Source: Epiperipatus broadwayi | Lineage: Eukaryota; Onychophora; Udeonychophora; Euonychophora; Peripatidae | Length of the DNA: 64,000 bases | NCBI GenBank assembly: GCA_028023455.1 | Contig: JAQFVV010000064.1 | Span: 1,773,825-1,837,824 of the forward strand | Reading direction: 5' to 3' | In this document: piece by piece, positions 11,102-21,482 of the stretch | Layout of the letters: every line of letters begins with the position of its first letter | How positions within the stretch are numbered: the first letter of the stretch is position 1 | Notes under the pieces: model-generated | What the model saw: the letters and a program-made list of their open reading frames with translations, nothing else | What the model was told of the DNA's origin: nothing | Database searches by the model: none | Program-made: the position numbers and the translations under genes

Positions 11102-11352
11102 AATTGCATGAGGTTTCTGAGTAAACATTTTTAAGTACTGGAAGCATTTTATATTACATATTTTCATTATTTGAATTAGTCGTCACAATGTTTAAACTGA
11201 CAAAATTCTCAGACATGTCAATTAATAATATCAATTAACTTAAAATACTTTTAAAATTGATGTAACATTCATTCTTTCTGACATAAGGATTTTAGACAAA
11301 TCTCTAAGACAATAAGCTAATGAAAAGGCTGATCTTTTCTCAAAACAATTAT

Positions 11353-11682
11353 CTTATATTTTGGTTAGAAAATATATTCAATTACCTATTGTACCAGTAA
11401 CATTAACATTTATTCATCTTGGAATTTTTACATATTATTAAGCTACTGGAAGCATCTTATATATATATATATATATATATCAATAAAAAGAACTATTATA
11501 GGTTAATAGAGAAAACTTATTTAGCTTCTGGTCAATTGCCAATTTGTAGGAATTGATAGTTTCCTGGAAAAAATAAAAGGCAAATGTTATTTCTGCTTAC
11601 ATGGATATAATCTTATATATATTCTTTATTATAATAATCCATGAAAATATTTAATTCATTATATATATATATACACACACAA
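11353..11682. repeat. Direct repeat flanking the gypsy fragment, copy 1
   Basis: About 330 bp from cttatattttggttag to the (TA)n(CA)n tract ending acacacacaat. The same sequence recurs at 13775-14153. It does not behave as an LTR: no TG..CA ends, and no primer-binding site follows it on the minus strand. It appears to be host sequence present on both sides of the retrotransposon fragment. Confidence 0.85.
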
Positions 11683-12859
11683 TATTTTTGACCCAAGCAA
11701 TTTTTATTCCCAGTTGCTGAAACCAATCACAGCCAATTAGAGGATTTATAGGGACGTGTACTATATATAACGGCAATATAACTATTTTTTTCGCATTGTT
11801 TGAAGTAATTGGAGCCTCAATTACTCCTTTAATTTTTATAGCGTTACCATTGATGTCTCGAGCCTTCAGATTCGTATGCATCAGTCTAGGTGGCTGTCTC
11901 ATATCTACCACAATGGTTTTCCAATCTTTAATGGACAGTAACGACACCCCACTACCGCTGTCAATTTCCATCGATAGGGGTTTTCCATAAATTTTGACAG
12001 TTATTTCGAATTTCTGTGATTGGTCCGAAGACACATTATTAATTGCCGAAAATTCCTCTTGTTTATATTTTCTCGTAACGCTCTCTTGGCTGTTATTCTT
12101 TGTATAATTATCGTATTTTTTATTTCTGCACATTTTTTCCCAGTGGCCGAATTTATTGCAGTGTTTACAGCGTTGGTCTTTATAAAAACAGTCACGTGCC
12201 ATGTGACCTAGTTTTCCGCAGCAAAAACACTTAATTCGACTTTTCTTAATGTCTGTTGTTCCACTTTGATCAGGCACCCTTCTATCTGGTTTGTCTACTT
12301 TGTGGACTTCATAAGGATCGTTGTCCGCTATTTTCATGGCCGCAAATTCCTTTGATTGCTGCAACACGAGTTCGTGAGCTATACCACGTTTGATAGCTAC
12401 TTTATAGTTAATATCCATATCTGCCAATAACTGCTGTCTCAGACTATCACTGCTCATTCCACATAAAAATTGTTCGAGGAGGGCTTCCTCCAGGTATGAA
12501 TCGTAGACGCAGTTTTTTGCGAGTTCTTGCAGGGCAGTATCATAATCTTGTGTCCGCTCGTTCTTGCCTTGGCGGCGATTTCTAAAGTGGAGTCTGGCAA
12601 TGTGTCTAAACTCACAAGGATTAAAATAGTCGGTCAAACGATCTTTGATCTGTTCAAATGTTAATTTTTCCAGGGTTTTAGGTTCACAGAGCCTATTTGT
12701 GATCTGGAATACTCCTTTTCCAGCGAAACACAATAAGGTCGCTGTTTTGCTTTTATCGTCTTTTACTCTGTTAATAATTAACAGTTTTTCAATTTGTTGG
12801 ACGTACAGGGGCCACTCACTTGCCTCTCTGATGTCAAATTCGGATATTGCCGGCTGCAT
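11682..12859 (-). CDS. Ty3/gypsy-type gag and truncated protease ORF
   Basis: An intact reading frame of 402 codons starting at the ATG at 12859. Residues about 1-180 are a Gag-like capsid region (MQPAISEFDIREASEWPLYV..., with NRRQGKNERTQDYDTAL typical of retrotransposon Gag). Two CCHC zinc knuckles follow: C211/C214/H219/C224 and C231/C234/H239/C244. A retropepsin start appears at EIDSGSGVSLL with catalytic D300-S301-G302, and a downstream LIGCDW motif near 374-379. The frame then runs into a (CA)n(TA)n tract at about residue 392, so reverse transcriptase, RNase H and integrase are absent. Gag would assemble the retrotransposon particle and bind its RNA; protease would mature it. CpG content is visibly higher than in neighbours, suggesting a relatively young insertion. 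Host function is not indicated. Confidence 0.9.
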
Positions 12860-13740
12860 TACGGTACTTAGTCAATTTAACAAAAATATAAAAATTTTAC
12901 GATAACTTAGTCAATTTAACGAAATATAAAAATATTTTTCTTAGTAGTTTTTTTATCTCGTCACGAAATCAAATAATTAGACGCCAACGTATTCAGCTGT
13001 CGATGCGTTGATTGTTATTGCTGAGAATTACACCGCTGAGGTTCGTAATCAACTGTAACTGCACCAATTCAGTGTCCAGCGGCACTCTATTGCTCGCTGG
13101 ATTGCAACTATCAATAACACAATATAAAATAATTAATGAGGCAGACCGGCAAGAAGGTTTAAATAACGAAGATTTATTTAAAGGTTTATATATATGTTAA
13201 TCACTATTAATATATACAAAGTACGAATAATATATACACGCTAATATTATTATATATAAATAAGGGGCCCGAAGGCAGAGTAAAATAATAAAGAGATCGG
13301 TACGACCTGTTATAGTTCCCTAGGTTTACTTTGGCACGTCTGGAGGTAAACCTCTCCACAAGGCTAGGTGAAGCAAAGGAGCTGACTGGAGCACCCGAGG
13401 AAATGGCACATCTACCTTTCAAGTGCTTCACTTAGCAAGTGTCCTCTCTCAGTTCAATATTAGATCCATTACTTGTCACGCCTTTATTTTGGAGTAGCCT
13501 CCCTTCATTGGCCATCCGCTGTCCACGTGGTGGTCATCTTTTTAGTTCTTATAGGATCCCTGATTAGATAATGTCACGCCTTTAACATTGTCTATTCTAA
13601 GCAATGGCTTTGTTTACATTATCCAATCCTTCTTGATAAATTACTTTATAGTTTAGCGCTAATATCATTTAATTATTTACAAAACACAATTAGCGATCCG
13701 TTAGTTTTACATTTATTTTTATTATTGGTTAAACATATTT
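12860..13740 (-). mobile_element. Probable 5' LTR and leader of the gypsy element
   Basis: This block upstream of the gag ATG (minus sense) is GC- and CpG-richer than the surroundings and contains no long ORF of its own. A tgg-type candidate primer-binding site, TTGGCGTCTAATT on the minus strand near 12970-12985, precedes the gag leader. A possible LTR start, TGTAAAACTAACGG, lies near 13711 on the minus strand. A repeated acttagtcaatttaac occurs at 12866 and 12905. There is no second LTR copy in the window to fix boundaries, because the 3' part of the element is missing, so the limits are inferred. Confidence 0.5.
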
Positions 13741-13774
13741 TTTTCTATACATGCACATACACACACATGTAGCA

Positions 13775-14153
13775 CTTATACTTTGGTTAGAAAATATATT
13801 CAATTACCTATTGTACCAGTAACATTAACATTTATTCATCTTGGAATTTTTACATATTATTAAGCTACTGGAAGCATCTTATATATATATCAATAAAAAA
13901 GAACTATTATAGGTTAATAGAGAAAACTTATTTAGCTTCTGGTCAATTGCCAATTTGTAGGAATTGATAGTTTCCTGGAAAAAATAAAAGGCAAATGTTA
14001 TTTCTGCTTACATGGATATAATCTTATATATATTCTTTATTATAATAATCCATGTTATTTCTGCTTACATGGATATAATCTTATATATATTCTTTATTAT
14101 AATAATCCATGAAAATATTTAATTCATTATATATATATATACACACACACAAT
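13775..14153. repeat. Direct repeat flanking the gypsy fragment, copy 2
   Basis: Matches 11353-11682 with few differences, but carries an additional internal 57-bp tandem duplication (gttatttctgcttacatgg at 13997 and again at 14054). Both copies end at the same (TA)n(CA)n tract. Confidence 0.85.
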
Positions 14154-14377
14154 GAATAGAATAATCACTTGTAGTTCAAATTTGAGTGAAACCATTTTTT
14201 TTGTATGATCCCAAAAAAACTTAAAATATTCCTTTCATGTAGCTGATAAACACATTTATTCTTTTCCAAAGACTTTATCATGTGGTTGTTGAAGTGTTAG
14301 TATTCATTCATTTTGTATTTAAAATCCAAAGCGCATGTGCAACAGTATAATGCTGTTTAAATATTATAGTTTACATA

Positions 14378-14832
14378 TCATCATCATCATCATCAACCAT
14401 TATCAATCCACTGCAGGATGAAGGTCTCTCCAAGTTTAATCCATCTTCTCCGATCTTTAGCTTCTCTTTTCCACAACACCCCTGCACATTTTCTTATTTC
14501 ATCCATCCATCTCACATGTGGTCTCTTTCTGGGTCTTTTACAATCTCTTGGAATCCAGTTTAAAATTTCAATTGTCCATCTATTATCATTTTTTCTAGCA
14601 ATATGTCCAGCCCAACTCCATTTCAATCTTTTAATTTTTTCAATAAGGTCAGTAACACCTGTTTGTTGTCTTACCCATACATTGTGTTTTCGATCTCTTC
14701 TTGTTACTCCAACATACATCTCTCCATACTCCTTTGAGTGGTCTGAAGTCTCTGTATTGCTCTTCTATTAAGTGTCCAAGTCTCAGATCCATAAGTAAGA
14801 ACTGGTAAAACACATTTGTTAAAAACCAGTTT
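14378..14832 (-). pseudogene. RTE-type LINE, 3' end with (ATG)n tail
   Basis: Minus-strand frames encode VLPVLTYGSETWTLNRR, then after one frameshift near 14720 GVTRRDRKHNVWVRQQTGV, a KWSWAGHIAR motif, RWMDEIRK and a terminal GETFILQWIDNG followed by stop. This is the conserved region after the reverse transcriptase in RTE-like ORF2 proteins. Directly downstream on the minus strand is a short TGATGATGATGATG tail (14378-14393 region), typical of RTE 3' ends. The copy is 5'-truncated at about 14832. Further relatives lie at 8935-9085, 34459-34940 and 55387-55620. The endonuclease and catalytic core are absent here, so it is inactive. Confidence 0.9.
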
Positions 14833-16546
14833 ACATATATACATTGTAAAATGCTATCAATATATATATAACAAATAAATATATCATAGTAACTTTTAAA
14901 TAATCAGTAACTTGTAAAATTACTTTCCATTATTGCAACATAATCATGATCAATATAAAAACTGATGACAAACATAAAGGAATTTTTATTTTATCTCCTA
15001 TACTTATAATCACTTTAATAAATTAGTTTCTTTATTAAGAAATAAAAAGCTTGTTTTATCTTACTCTTCTTATTTCTTTCTTAATACAATATTTTTATTT
15101 TATTCAAAATGATTATAGTGTCCAGTGTATTTAAATATAGATGTTTCAGTATTCTTTATTCAATGTTCTTCATTTTTTATGCAATGATTGATTTTTTGAG
15201 ATCTCTTTTTCAGTAAACACCTAGATTCATTGGCGTACGATGCCTCACAAAAGCTAATAACTTTTATATATTACATTATTTTTATACTCATTATCTTTAC
15301 CATTATTAAGTAGCCTATTTGCCCTAGATGGTAGGTTATATGAAATATTGTAAACTCAGGACTTCCTCAATAATAAATTTAGCTTGTTTTTTTTTTTTTT
15401 TTGTGAGAGAAATAGACCCTGAATAGGGTATAAGGCTTATCTCAAAGATAACCACTAGAAGTATAATGTCTATTATTTGTAATGGGAAAATATGGCAAAG
15501 AAAAAAATACATCAGAAAGATACAATTAGACATAGTGTTGAGGTATTTGAGAAAAAAAGTTTTTGTTGAAGATATTAAAAGATAACATTACAAAATATCA
15601 AGTAAATAGAAACATGGACCAGCATGTTGTATATGTGGATGTATTTATGGGTTACAGATTCATGGATATAATCATACTAAAACATTTTTAGAGCAATTTT
15701 TTTCTTTATTTTCTTTTTTTGAATCTAGAATAGATATATTCATTTTATGAGTGTCTGCTCATATTATTTTAATACTTAGAACACTTTCTTTTGTGACTTT
15801 ACTCTTACCTATTATCATTATATAGTACTGAAATCCATTTTTTACTTTTATTACTATGAATATTTAATCTCTTAAAACTGTCTAGTACTTGTCTAATGCA
15901 TTCAGTATTATTTTCTATCGAGTCCATTTTCTGTGCATAATATCTAAATATTTTTGTTATCATTTATATATTTGTAGATAATTTATCACCCCTTACCCTA
16001 AAACACATTAAGCAGCCATTTTATATATGTAGAAGAACTTTAGGGTCAGAGTGCACAGAACTTCTCTCCTTAATAAGCTTTATATTTAACTTACATTTAA
16101 AATATTCTTCAGATCTTCTTACACTTATAACCAAATATAATTAATAAAAATCATATACAACAGCTATATATATATATTTATGGTTTTTAATGTTCATTAT
16201 AATGTATATGAAAGAAGAGCATATTGAATTTCATTATTTTTAATTTTTGATAATTATAATAAAATAAATTATTGATTTAGTATTCTCTTTATTTATTTAT
16301 TTCAAATCATTTAAATTAATTTAAGCGTCCTACTTTAATTTATACATGCTCCTCCCCCCCACCCCTTACAAATACATTCTCAGCATGTATATCTAATAGA
16401 CACTACAACGTTTTCATGTTCGCTTTATTCATTTTTTTTTTTCATAAAGTAACAATAATTACAAATTTGATACATATGTGAAGACTCATCTGCTATCCTT
16501 GTTGAATTTCATATTAATTATTCCTTATTAACTAGCTATTATATTT
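14833..16546. other. Non-coding, nothing recognised
   Basis: AT-rich; a T16 run at about 15387-15402. A 65-codon minus-strand frame at 15336-15533 has no recognisable features. Confidence 0.45.
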
Positions 16547-16559
16547 GCATCTATAAATT

Positions 16560-16619
16560 ATTTTTTTCTCATGTGTCGTAGCATCAGCCGGGAAGCGAAC
16601 CCGCTATCCCGGGACAACT
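16560..16619 (-). mobile_element. SINE family S1, 60-bp 5'-truncated copy with perfect 13-bp TSD
   Basis: On the minus strand it contains box B (GCGGGTTCGCTTCC), then GGCTGATGCTACGACACATG and a poly-A tail (the T run at 16561-16567 on plus). It is flanked by the identical 13-bp direct repeat gcatctataaatt at 16547-16559 and 16620-16632. This is a textbook LINE-mediated (TPRT) insertion of a truncated SINE. Confidence 0.9.
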
Positions 16620-16644
16620 GCATCTATAAATTTTAAAACATTTT

Positions 16645-16863
16645 CTATACACTTTTTTTGCATAATAAATAATTGGTTTTTTTAATTAATATTTTTAAAC
16701 TAATCCTTATAGATTCTTGCCTATCAATTGATATATATAAGTTTTTTATATTAAGTAAAATCATAATATCATTGCTTTTAATTTTTACTTCATTAATAAC
16801 AATAAACAAATTCAACTGATAAGAAACCGTAAATTTATTATATTCAAATATATATTGTAACAA
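16645..16863 (-). pseudogene. Penelope-like element, reverse-transcriptase fragment
   Basis: A 72-codon open frame whose middle reads LLNIKNLYISIDRQESIRI. This matches the motif-A neighbourhood of Penelope-like reverse transcriptases (the family form is roughly S-x-D-I-K-x-L-Y-T-S-I). The aspartate position of motif A reads N (LLNIKN), so the catalytic residue appears lost. No neighbouring RT motifs or GIY-YIG domain are readable on this strand, so this is an isolated decayed piece. Compare SSLDIKNIYQSVDR in the longer Penelope remnant at 44436-46960. Confidence 0.6.
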
Positions 16864-17535
16864 TATATTTACATACTATATAAAAATGCATTTTCAAAAT
16901 CAGTCTTCTATTAAAGTGGAACTCTTGGTGTAACTTTGCATTTGATAATATTCTTGAGTACTAGATGGATACAAATTCAAAAATAAAATCTTGTTAGAAA
17001 AGTTCCTTGTAGGTTTTAAGTATATATTTAATAAATTTCATCTTTTGAGAATCCAAATAATCTAAGTTCTCTAATTCTAATATTATTTTTCCATGGGTTG
17101 TCATATTTGAATCAGCAACCAATAATATGTATAAATGTTTGCAAGTAAAAACACCGGCGGGGGCCCAAAAAAAAGGAATATTTTATTTTTAAAGAGGGGG
17201 GGGGGGGGGGGGTAAAGTTACATAAAGTAGATGTTCTATTTTAATTGATGATTGACTTTTAAGGCATATTTTTGTATATTAAGGCAAAATACATAGGTAA
17301 ATTATAACAGCATATATTAAGGAAATAAAAAATTTAGTCACTTCATCACTTGAATTTGTAATATCATTAAATAAGTAAAATTATAGATGATATTATGGTA
17401 TAACTTCATGCAAACGAATTATATGCTTCAATTAAAAGGTAAATGTCAAGGATTATTGAGGTAGTATTAATTAAAAAAGATATTATACAAGAAAATTTAT
17501 AATATATAATTTAGATGTTTATAGATGAAATTATT
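16864..17535. other. Non-coding, nothing recognised besides a poly-G tract
   Basis: AT-rich except for the anomalous G-rich patch at 17150-17212, listed separately. Confidence 0.45.
17196..17212 (+). repeat. Poly-G tract (G17) with adjacent GC-rich patch
   Basis: Seventeen consecutive G residues. About 30 bp upstream is caccggcgggggcccaaaa, base composition unlike anything nearby. It may be a real mononucleotide tract or a sequencing/assembly junction. Confidence 0.8.
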
Positions 17536-17770
17536 GTAACTAATTATAAAGATGACTATTATAAAATGCAACAAGGATATTTACTAAATATATAGATGAT
17601 GTGTTCTTATTTGGAAAGAAGTATTTGTAAATTAAAGAAAAGCTTAAATATAAATTAGCAAAGAATTAAAATGATAGACATTATGTATTAGAATAGAAAA
17701 TTTTAGAAGGTGAAATGCAAATAATAAAATTGAAAACACAAATTACAATATCAAATAATGCAATAAGTAA
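17536..17770 (+). pseudogene. Reverse-transcriptase fragment, possibly Ty1/copia
   Basis: At about 17590-17640 the plus strand reads TKYIDDVFLFGKKYL, then KEKLKYKLAK and, after stops, HYVLE. The YIDD box is the catalytic motif of reverse transcriptases. The following K-x-x-L-K-x-x-F-like stretch and HYVLG-like motif resemble Ty1/copia, but a Penelope origin is possible because YIDD also occurs there. Several stops and an upstream frameshift show decay. Confidence 0.4.
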
Positions 17771-18772
17771 GGATAAATGATAAAATATTTGTTCTTAGTA
17801 TTAGAATGAGGTAAATATTCTTCTACATAATGAGAACAGACCACTCAATAATTCTAAAAATAAAGTGCATAATAATAATGTAATATATAAAATTATTTGT
17901 TTTATGAAACATCATATATTGATGACTTCTGGTTTTCATTAAACAAATTATTTATAATAACATCAACTATTATATAAAAGAGATAAACACTTCCAATAAA
18001 AAATGCTCAAAAATCAATATGGTCTTAAATGTAATAAACAAGTGACATTATTGATTTAAATACATATGAAGTTTGAGCATTGGGAATGGAACAAATCTGA
18101 AGATAGAACACTCTACTACTAACTAAACTACATAATGCCCTGAATGGTTTAATACAGTGGGCATCTATCATTTCTGGCACTGCCTTTAAAAATGACAAAT
18201 CTAGGTTGATATAACTCCAAGAAAGATTTTCTTTTATTCTTCAATACTATATTTAAATATTACCATATAGGTATATGATTGATTGTGGACTTCTTTTATT
18301 TATGCTTCTGTGCATGAATATGACATAGTTTATTTATAAAGTATAACACTAGAGACTCAAGACTAGCAGGCTGGCTTTTATAATCATTTTCACAATAGAG
18401 CAGTAAGGTAGCTTTTTATTGTCATGTTAGGATAAACATACATAAGGTGATATTAGTCCTTCTAAACTCATTTAATTTGCAAACTTTACCAGCAGAAAAA
18501 TGATTCACCTACTGCATGCTAGGCAATAAAATGTCACAGAGACGTCATGTCTCTACTTCTCTGGAATTTAAACATGGAGACCAGCAACAATTATCCTTTC
18601 TTAGAAGCTACCTTGTACTCTCTTTACCTCAACACTCCCTGTAATTGAACCTAATAACCTCTAATATGAGCTCACTATTTATAGCATGCAGTGTAATTTA
18701 AAAACATAATAATTAAAGATTAGTTTTTAAAAAGAATTCTAAATTTTTTAAATATAAACAGGTTAGAGAATT
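17771..18772. other. Non-coding, nothing recognised
   Basis: Moderately complex sequence at about 18040-18680 without ORFs or recognisable repeats. Confidence 0.4.
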
Positions 18773-18950
18773 TATCTTATTAAATAATCAGTCTTCTTAC
18801 ACCTTTAAGCAAATAATTTTTATTAATATAATAACAGTAGAGCAATAGATCGAGATCAGAAGAAGACTGCTAGGAACAATCGGAACTGTTATTATATTAA
18901 TAAAAATTATTTGCTTAAAGGTGTAAGACTGTGGTTATTTAATAAGATAT
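18773..18950. repeat. Inverted repeat, about 66-bp arms
   Basis: Left arm 18773-18839 (tatcttattaaataatcagt ... ataataacagt) and right arm 18884-18950 (aactgttattatattaataa ... aataagata) are near-perfect reverse complements. The 44-bp spacer contains agaagaagactgctaggaac. No coding potential. It could be a MITE or a stable RNA hairpin if transcribed. Confidence 0.85.
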
Positions 18951-19194
18951 ATTGTAGATGAATAAGAAAAGAACAAGGAGGAAGATTTATATATAGAATT
19001 ATATAGGTTATAGAATTAGTGTATTCAAACATAATTTACATTTTTTTAAAAAATAATTTAAGTCAAAATTATTTGCATTTAATGAGATTTTTTATATTTG
19101 ATTTTAAATAAAATACAGACATTTCCAAAAGTATCAATTAATAGCATTACTCAGACAGAATTTTTTTTTGATATCCTGGTTTTATAAATAATAT

Positions 19195-19480
19195 CTAATT
19201 TTAGTTGGATTTATACGCTGGATTATTTCCATTATTTAATATTAAATACTGAATGTCTTTAGAAAAATTTTAAACTTTATTTAAATTTTCCATTTACATC
19301 CAACTGTTAAAAATAGCACATATGTTAGTATATACATAACATTTCAATAGTATTCTTCTTTTCTTCTCTTCTTGTGTTGCTGGCCTGACCAGTGATAGTA
19401 CTTGCATGGGAATCAAGCTTAGATATTGAATTTTAAGATAACGCTCTAAACAATTTAGCTATTATGCCAAAGGCAACAGT
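19195..19480 (-). mobile_element. tRNA-derived SINE (family S2), minus copy
   Basis: Minus strand: tRNA-like head with ttagagcgttatcttaaaat and box-B remnant gcttgattcccatgc, then tatcactggtcaggccagca, then a tail with taaagtttaaaatttttcta and aatggaaataatcca. The same order is found at 34094-34361. The box B (gattcccat) is degraded relative to that copy (ggttcgaatcccat). Confidence 0.75.
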
Positions 19481-19544
19481 CAGTAGAAATTTCATACTTA
19501 TTTATGATGTTCCTGTTGAATTTTTTTCTTTTTTCCCTTAAGAT

Positions 19545-19832
19545 CAGTTTTAATCAGTGATTTCCAAATATAATGTAATCACACTAGGTTGACTTATAGA
19601 ATTATTTTTCATTATCATATAGGCATTTTCATTGAATTATCTTCTTTGTACATTTTCCTCTATCTATAATATTTTTGTATTTTTTTCATTGGTACATACA
19701 AGGTCTGCTATTTTAGACATCTGTTTTTTAGTCATCAGTTTGTACTTTTTTAATTACTTTTCAATGGAGTGACTAGTTTGACCAATATACATTTTTTCAC
19801 ATTTACATGGTATTTTATATATGCATTTTTTG
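19545..19832 (-). pseudogene. Penelope-like element, GIY-YIG endonuclease fragment
   Basis: Minus-strand translation gives CIYKIPCKCEKMYIGQTSHS (GIY ... YIG core), then KLMTKKQMSKIADLVCTNEK, and, after a stop, IEENVQRR, then NENAYMIMKNNSISQPSV. This is the order of the C-terminal GIY-YIG nuclease of Penelope-like elements. At least three in-frame stops occur. No reverse-transcriptase portion was found upstream on this strand, so only the 3' part survives. Confidence 0.8.
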
Positions 19833-20059
19833 CTTTTCAGTATTTTAAATTCAGGATTTTAGATGTTAGAATTCCTCATAGTGTAGTATGGCTCTGAAAA
19901 GCTGTACTGGTGTTATATTGATTGCATACTTTCTTTAATGTGTTTATTATTCCTGGTCTGCATAGATACACTGCACTACCAATAATTATTTTTGTGAATG
20001 GATGCATGTAGGTGAGATCAGACCTCCCACTAAAAAGTGACTGCAAGAGCACAAACTGA

Positions 20060-20283
20060 TTGAAGCTTGTCCATTAAAGTATAAAGATTTGCTATCTTAA
20101 TATAAACTGAGCACTGATTATATATGTGTGGGAGATGATGATCTGGACCAGCTGATGAGTGCTGGATCAGCATGAAATGTGTACACTGATGATTATTTAT
20201 CTTTCTAGGTATATGGACATGTGTATCAATGGTATGGGATAGGGTGGATAGTTGAGGTGAAAGTCTGTGTTCAAATCCCCCAT
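20060..20283 (+). repeat. Dispersed repeat family P, single-half copy
   Basis: Runs from ttgaagcttgtccattaaag through gagcactgattatatatgtg, gatctggaccagctgatgag, catgtgtatcaatggtatg and ends gtgttcaaatcccccat (box-B-like). It corresponds to the right half of the palindromes at 4242-4803 and 48897-49605. Confidence 0.75.
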
Positions 20284-20970
20284 ATTTATATGAAAAGAGA
20301 ATATATATTTTAGTGTCATGAAAATTACATAATTTATAAATCAAAAATAATAAGGTAAATTTTTATAAATTTGAAATTTTAAAGGGAATAGATGAATAAA
20401 ATTATTATTTTCCCTTCTTTGTATTTGTTTGTCGATATGTAATGGAGTTGAATGTTGTAAATATTATTTCAGGAATAAATGATAGTAGTATGATTAGAAA
20501 TTATAGATTACTTGATGAAATCTTAATAAAAGAATTATTCAATAGGATTTTTATTATTCTTATAGAAAGTTAAATTATAAGGATAATCAAGTTAATTGTA
20601 ATTCTATGCGTTTTTATTTAATTTTATGAATTAATGAACTTAATATAGTTAAAAATATTAAGGACATTTATAATTGGATTATTTTTGTTATAATATTATA
20701 GATGATGGAATCTTAATAAAATCACTCTTATTATTCCATTATCTAGGTTAGAATTATTTTAATTGTAAATAAATAGTAAACCCTGAGAATTTGCAAATTA
20801 TTTTTGCATTAAATGTAAATCTGATTTTAAAGTTATTAAAAAGATAAGATATTATTTAAAAGTATTTTTTGATTATTAAGTAAGTTAAACATTATCCCAA
20901 GATAATAGAAGATAAATTATAATTAATAACGTTAGTCATTGATTTGTTGTAAGGTTTTTGAAATAGTTAA
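20284..20970. other. Non-coding, nothing recognised
   Basis: Very AT-rich sequence without ORFs or clear repeats. Confidence 0.45.
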
Positions 20971-20982
20971 TAATATATCATA

Positions 20983-21470
20983 ATTAAATAGGCAAAACTC
21001 TCCATACAGTAGTGCCACCCTGTGCTAATCACAGTAATCAATAGATGCCAGAAAACTTGTGCATAAAATCCCCATCTAGTGCCTACTTATCCAACATTCT
21101 CAGACTAGTTTCTGGTTTGAGGCCTTATGACTATATAAGCTATTGAGCTTGGATTGAAAATATTATTGTGTTTTCAATTTCATTCTCATAGTTTTGTAGT
21201 TAAGTAGAGATAAAACGGGGCTGCTGGATGGTTACATTAGATCCTAAGATCTAGATGCAGTGCTCTCAGATCCAAGGCTCCTCACTGATGAATGTCACAA
21301 GCCAGAAACTAGTCTGGGGATGTTGGATGAGTAAGCACTAGATGGAGATTTTATGCACAAGCCTTTTGGCATCCATTGATTACTCCGGTTAGCACAGGGT
21401 GGCACTACTGTATGGATGATTTTGCCTGTTTAATAACAGTTATATGCTAGCATAAGAGATGGTGATCATG
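20983..21470 (-). mobile_element. Fold-back SINE-like element (family F), copy with perfect 12-bp TSD
   Basis: Flanked by the identical 12-bp direct repeat taatatatcata at 20971-20982 and 21471-21482. Inside are inverted arms of about 135 bp: aggcaaaactctccatacag ... actagtttctgg on the left, ccagaaactagtctgg ... gttttgcct on the right. The 165-bp centre includes ctatataagctattgagctt and tcctaagatctagatgcagt. On the minus strand the element begins catgatcacca..., like the copy at 28997-29692. Target duplications of 11-12 bp are typical of LINE/SINE insertion, whereas the inverted arms recall DNA transposons. Confidence 0.8.
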
Positions 21471-21482
21471 TAATATATCATA

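Noticed and set aside
11353-11682. Direct repeats around the gypsy fragment as its LTRs
   Set aside because: No TG..CA termini and no primer-binding site adjoining; the GC-richer block at 12860-13740 is a better LTR candidate.
11796-12905. Plus-strand frames at 11796-11990, 12020-12211, 12645-12905 and a minus frame at 12001-12195
   Set aside because: All overlap the gag-protease frame in other frames and show no domain.
13207-13431. 74-codon minus-strand frame upstream of gag
   Set aside because: Lies in the presumed LTR/leader of the gypsy element and has no recognisable features.
14418-14771. 117-codon plus-strand frame
   Set aside because: Antisense shadow of the RTE C-terminal coding region, which has recognisable motifs on the minus strand.
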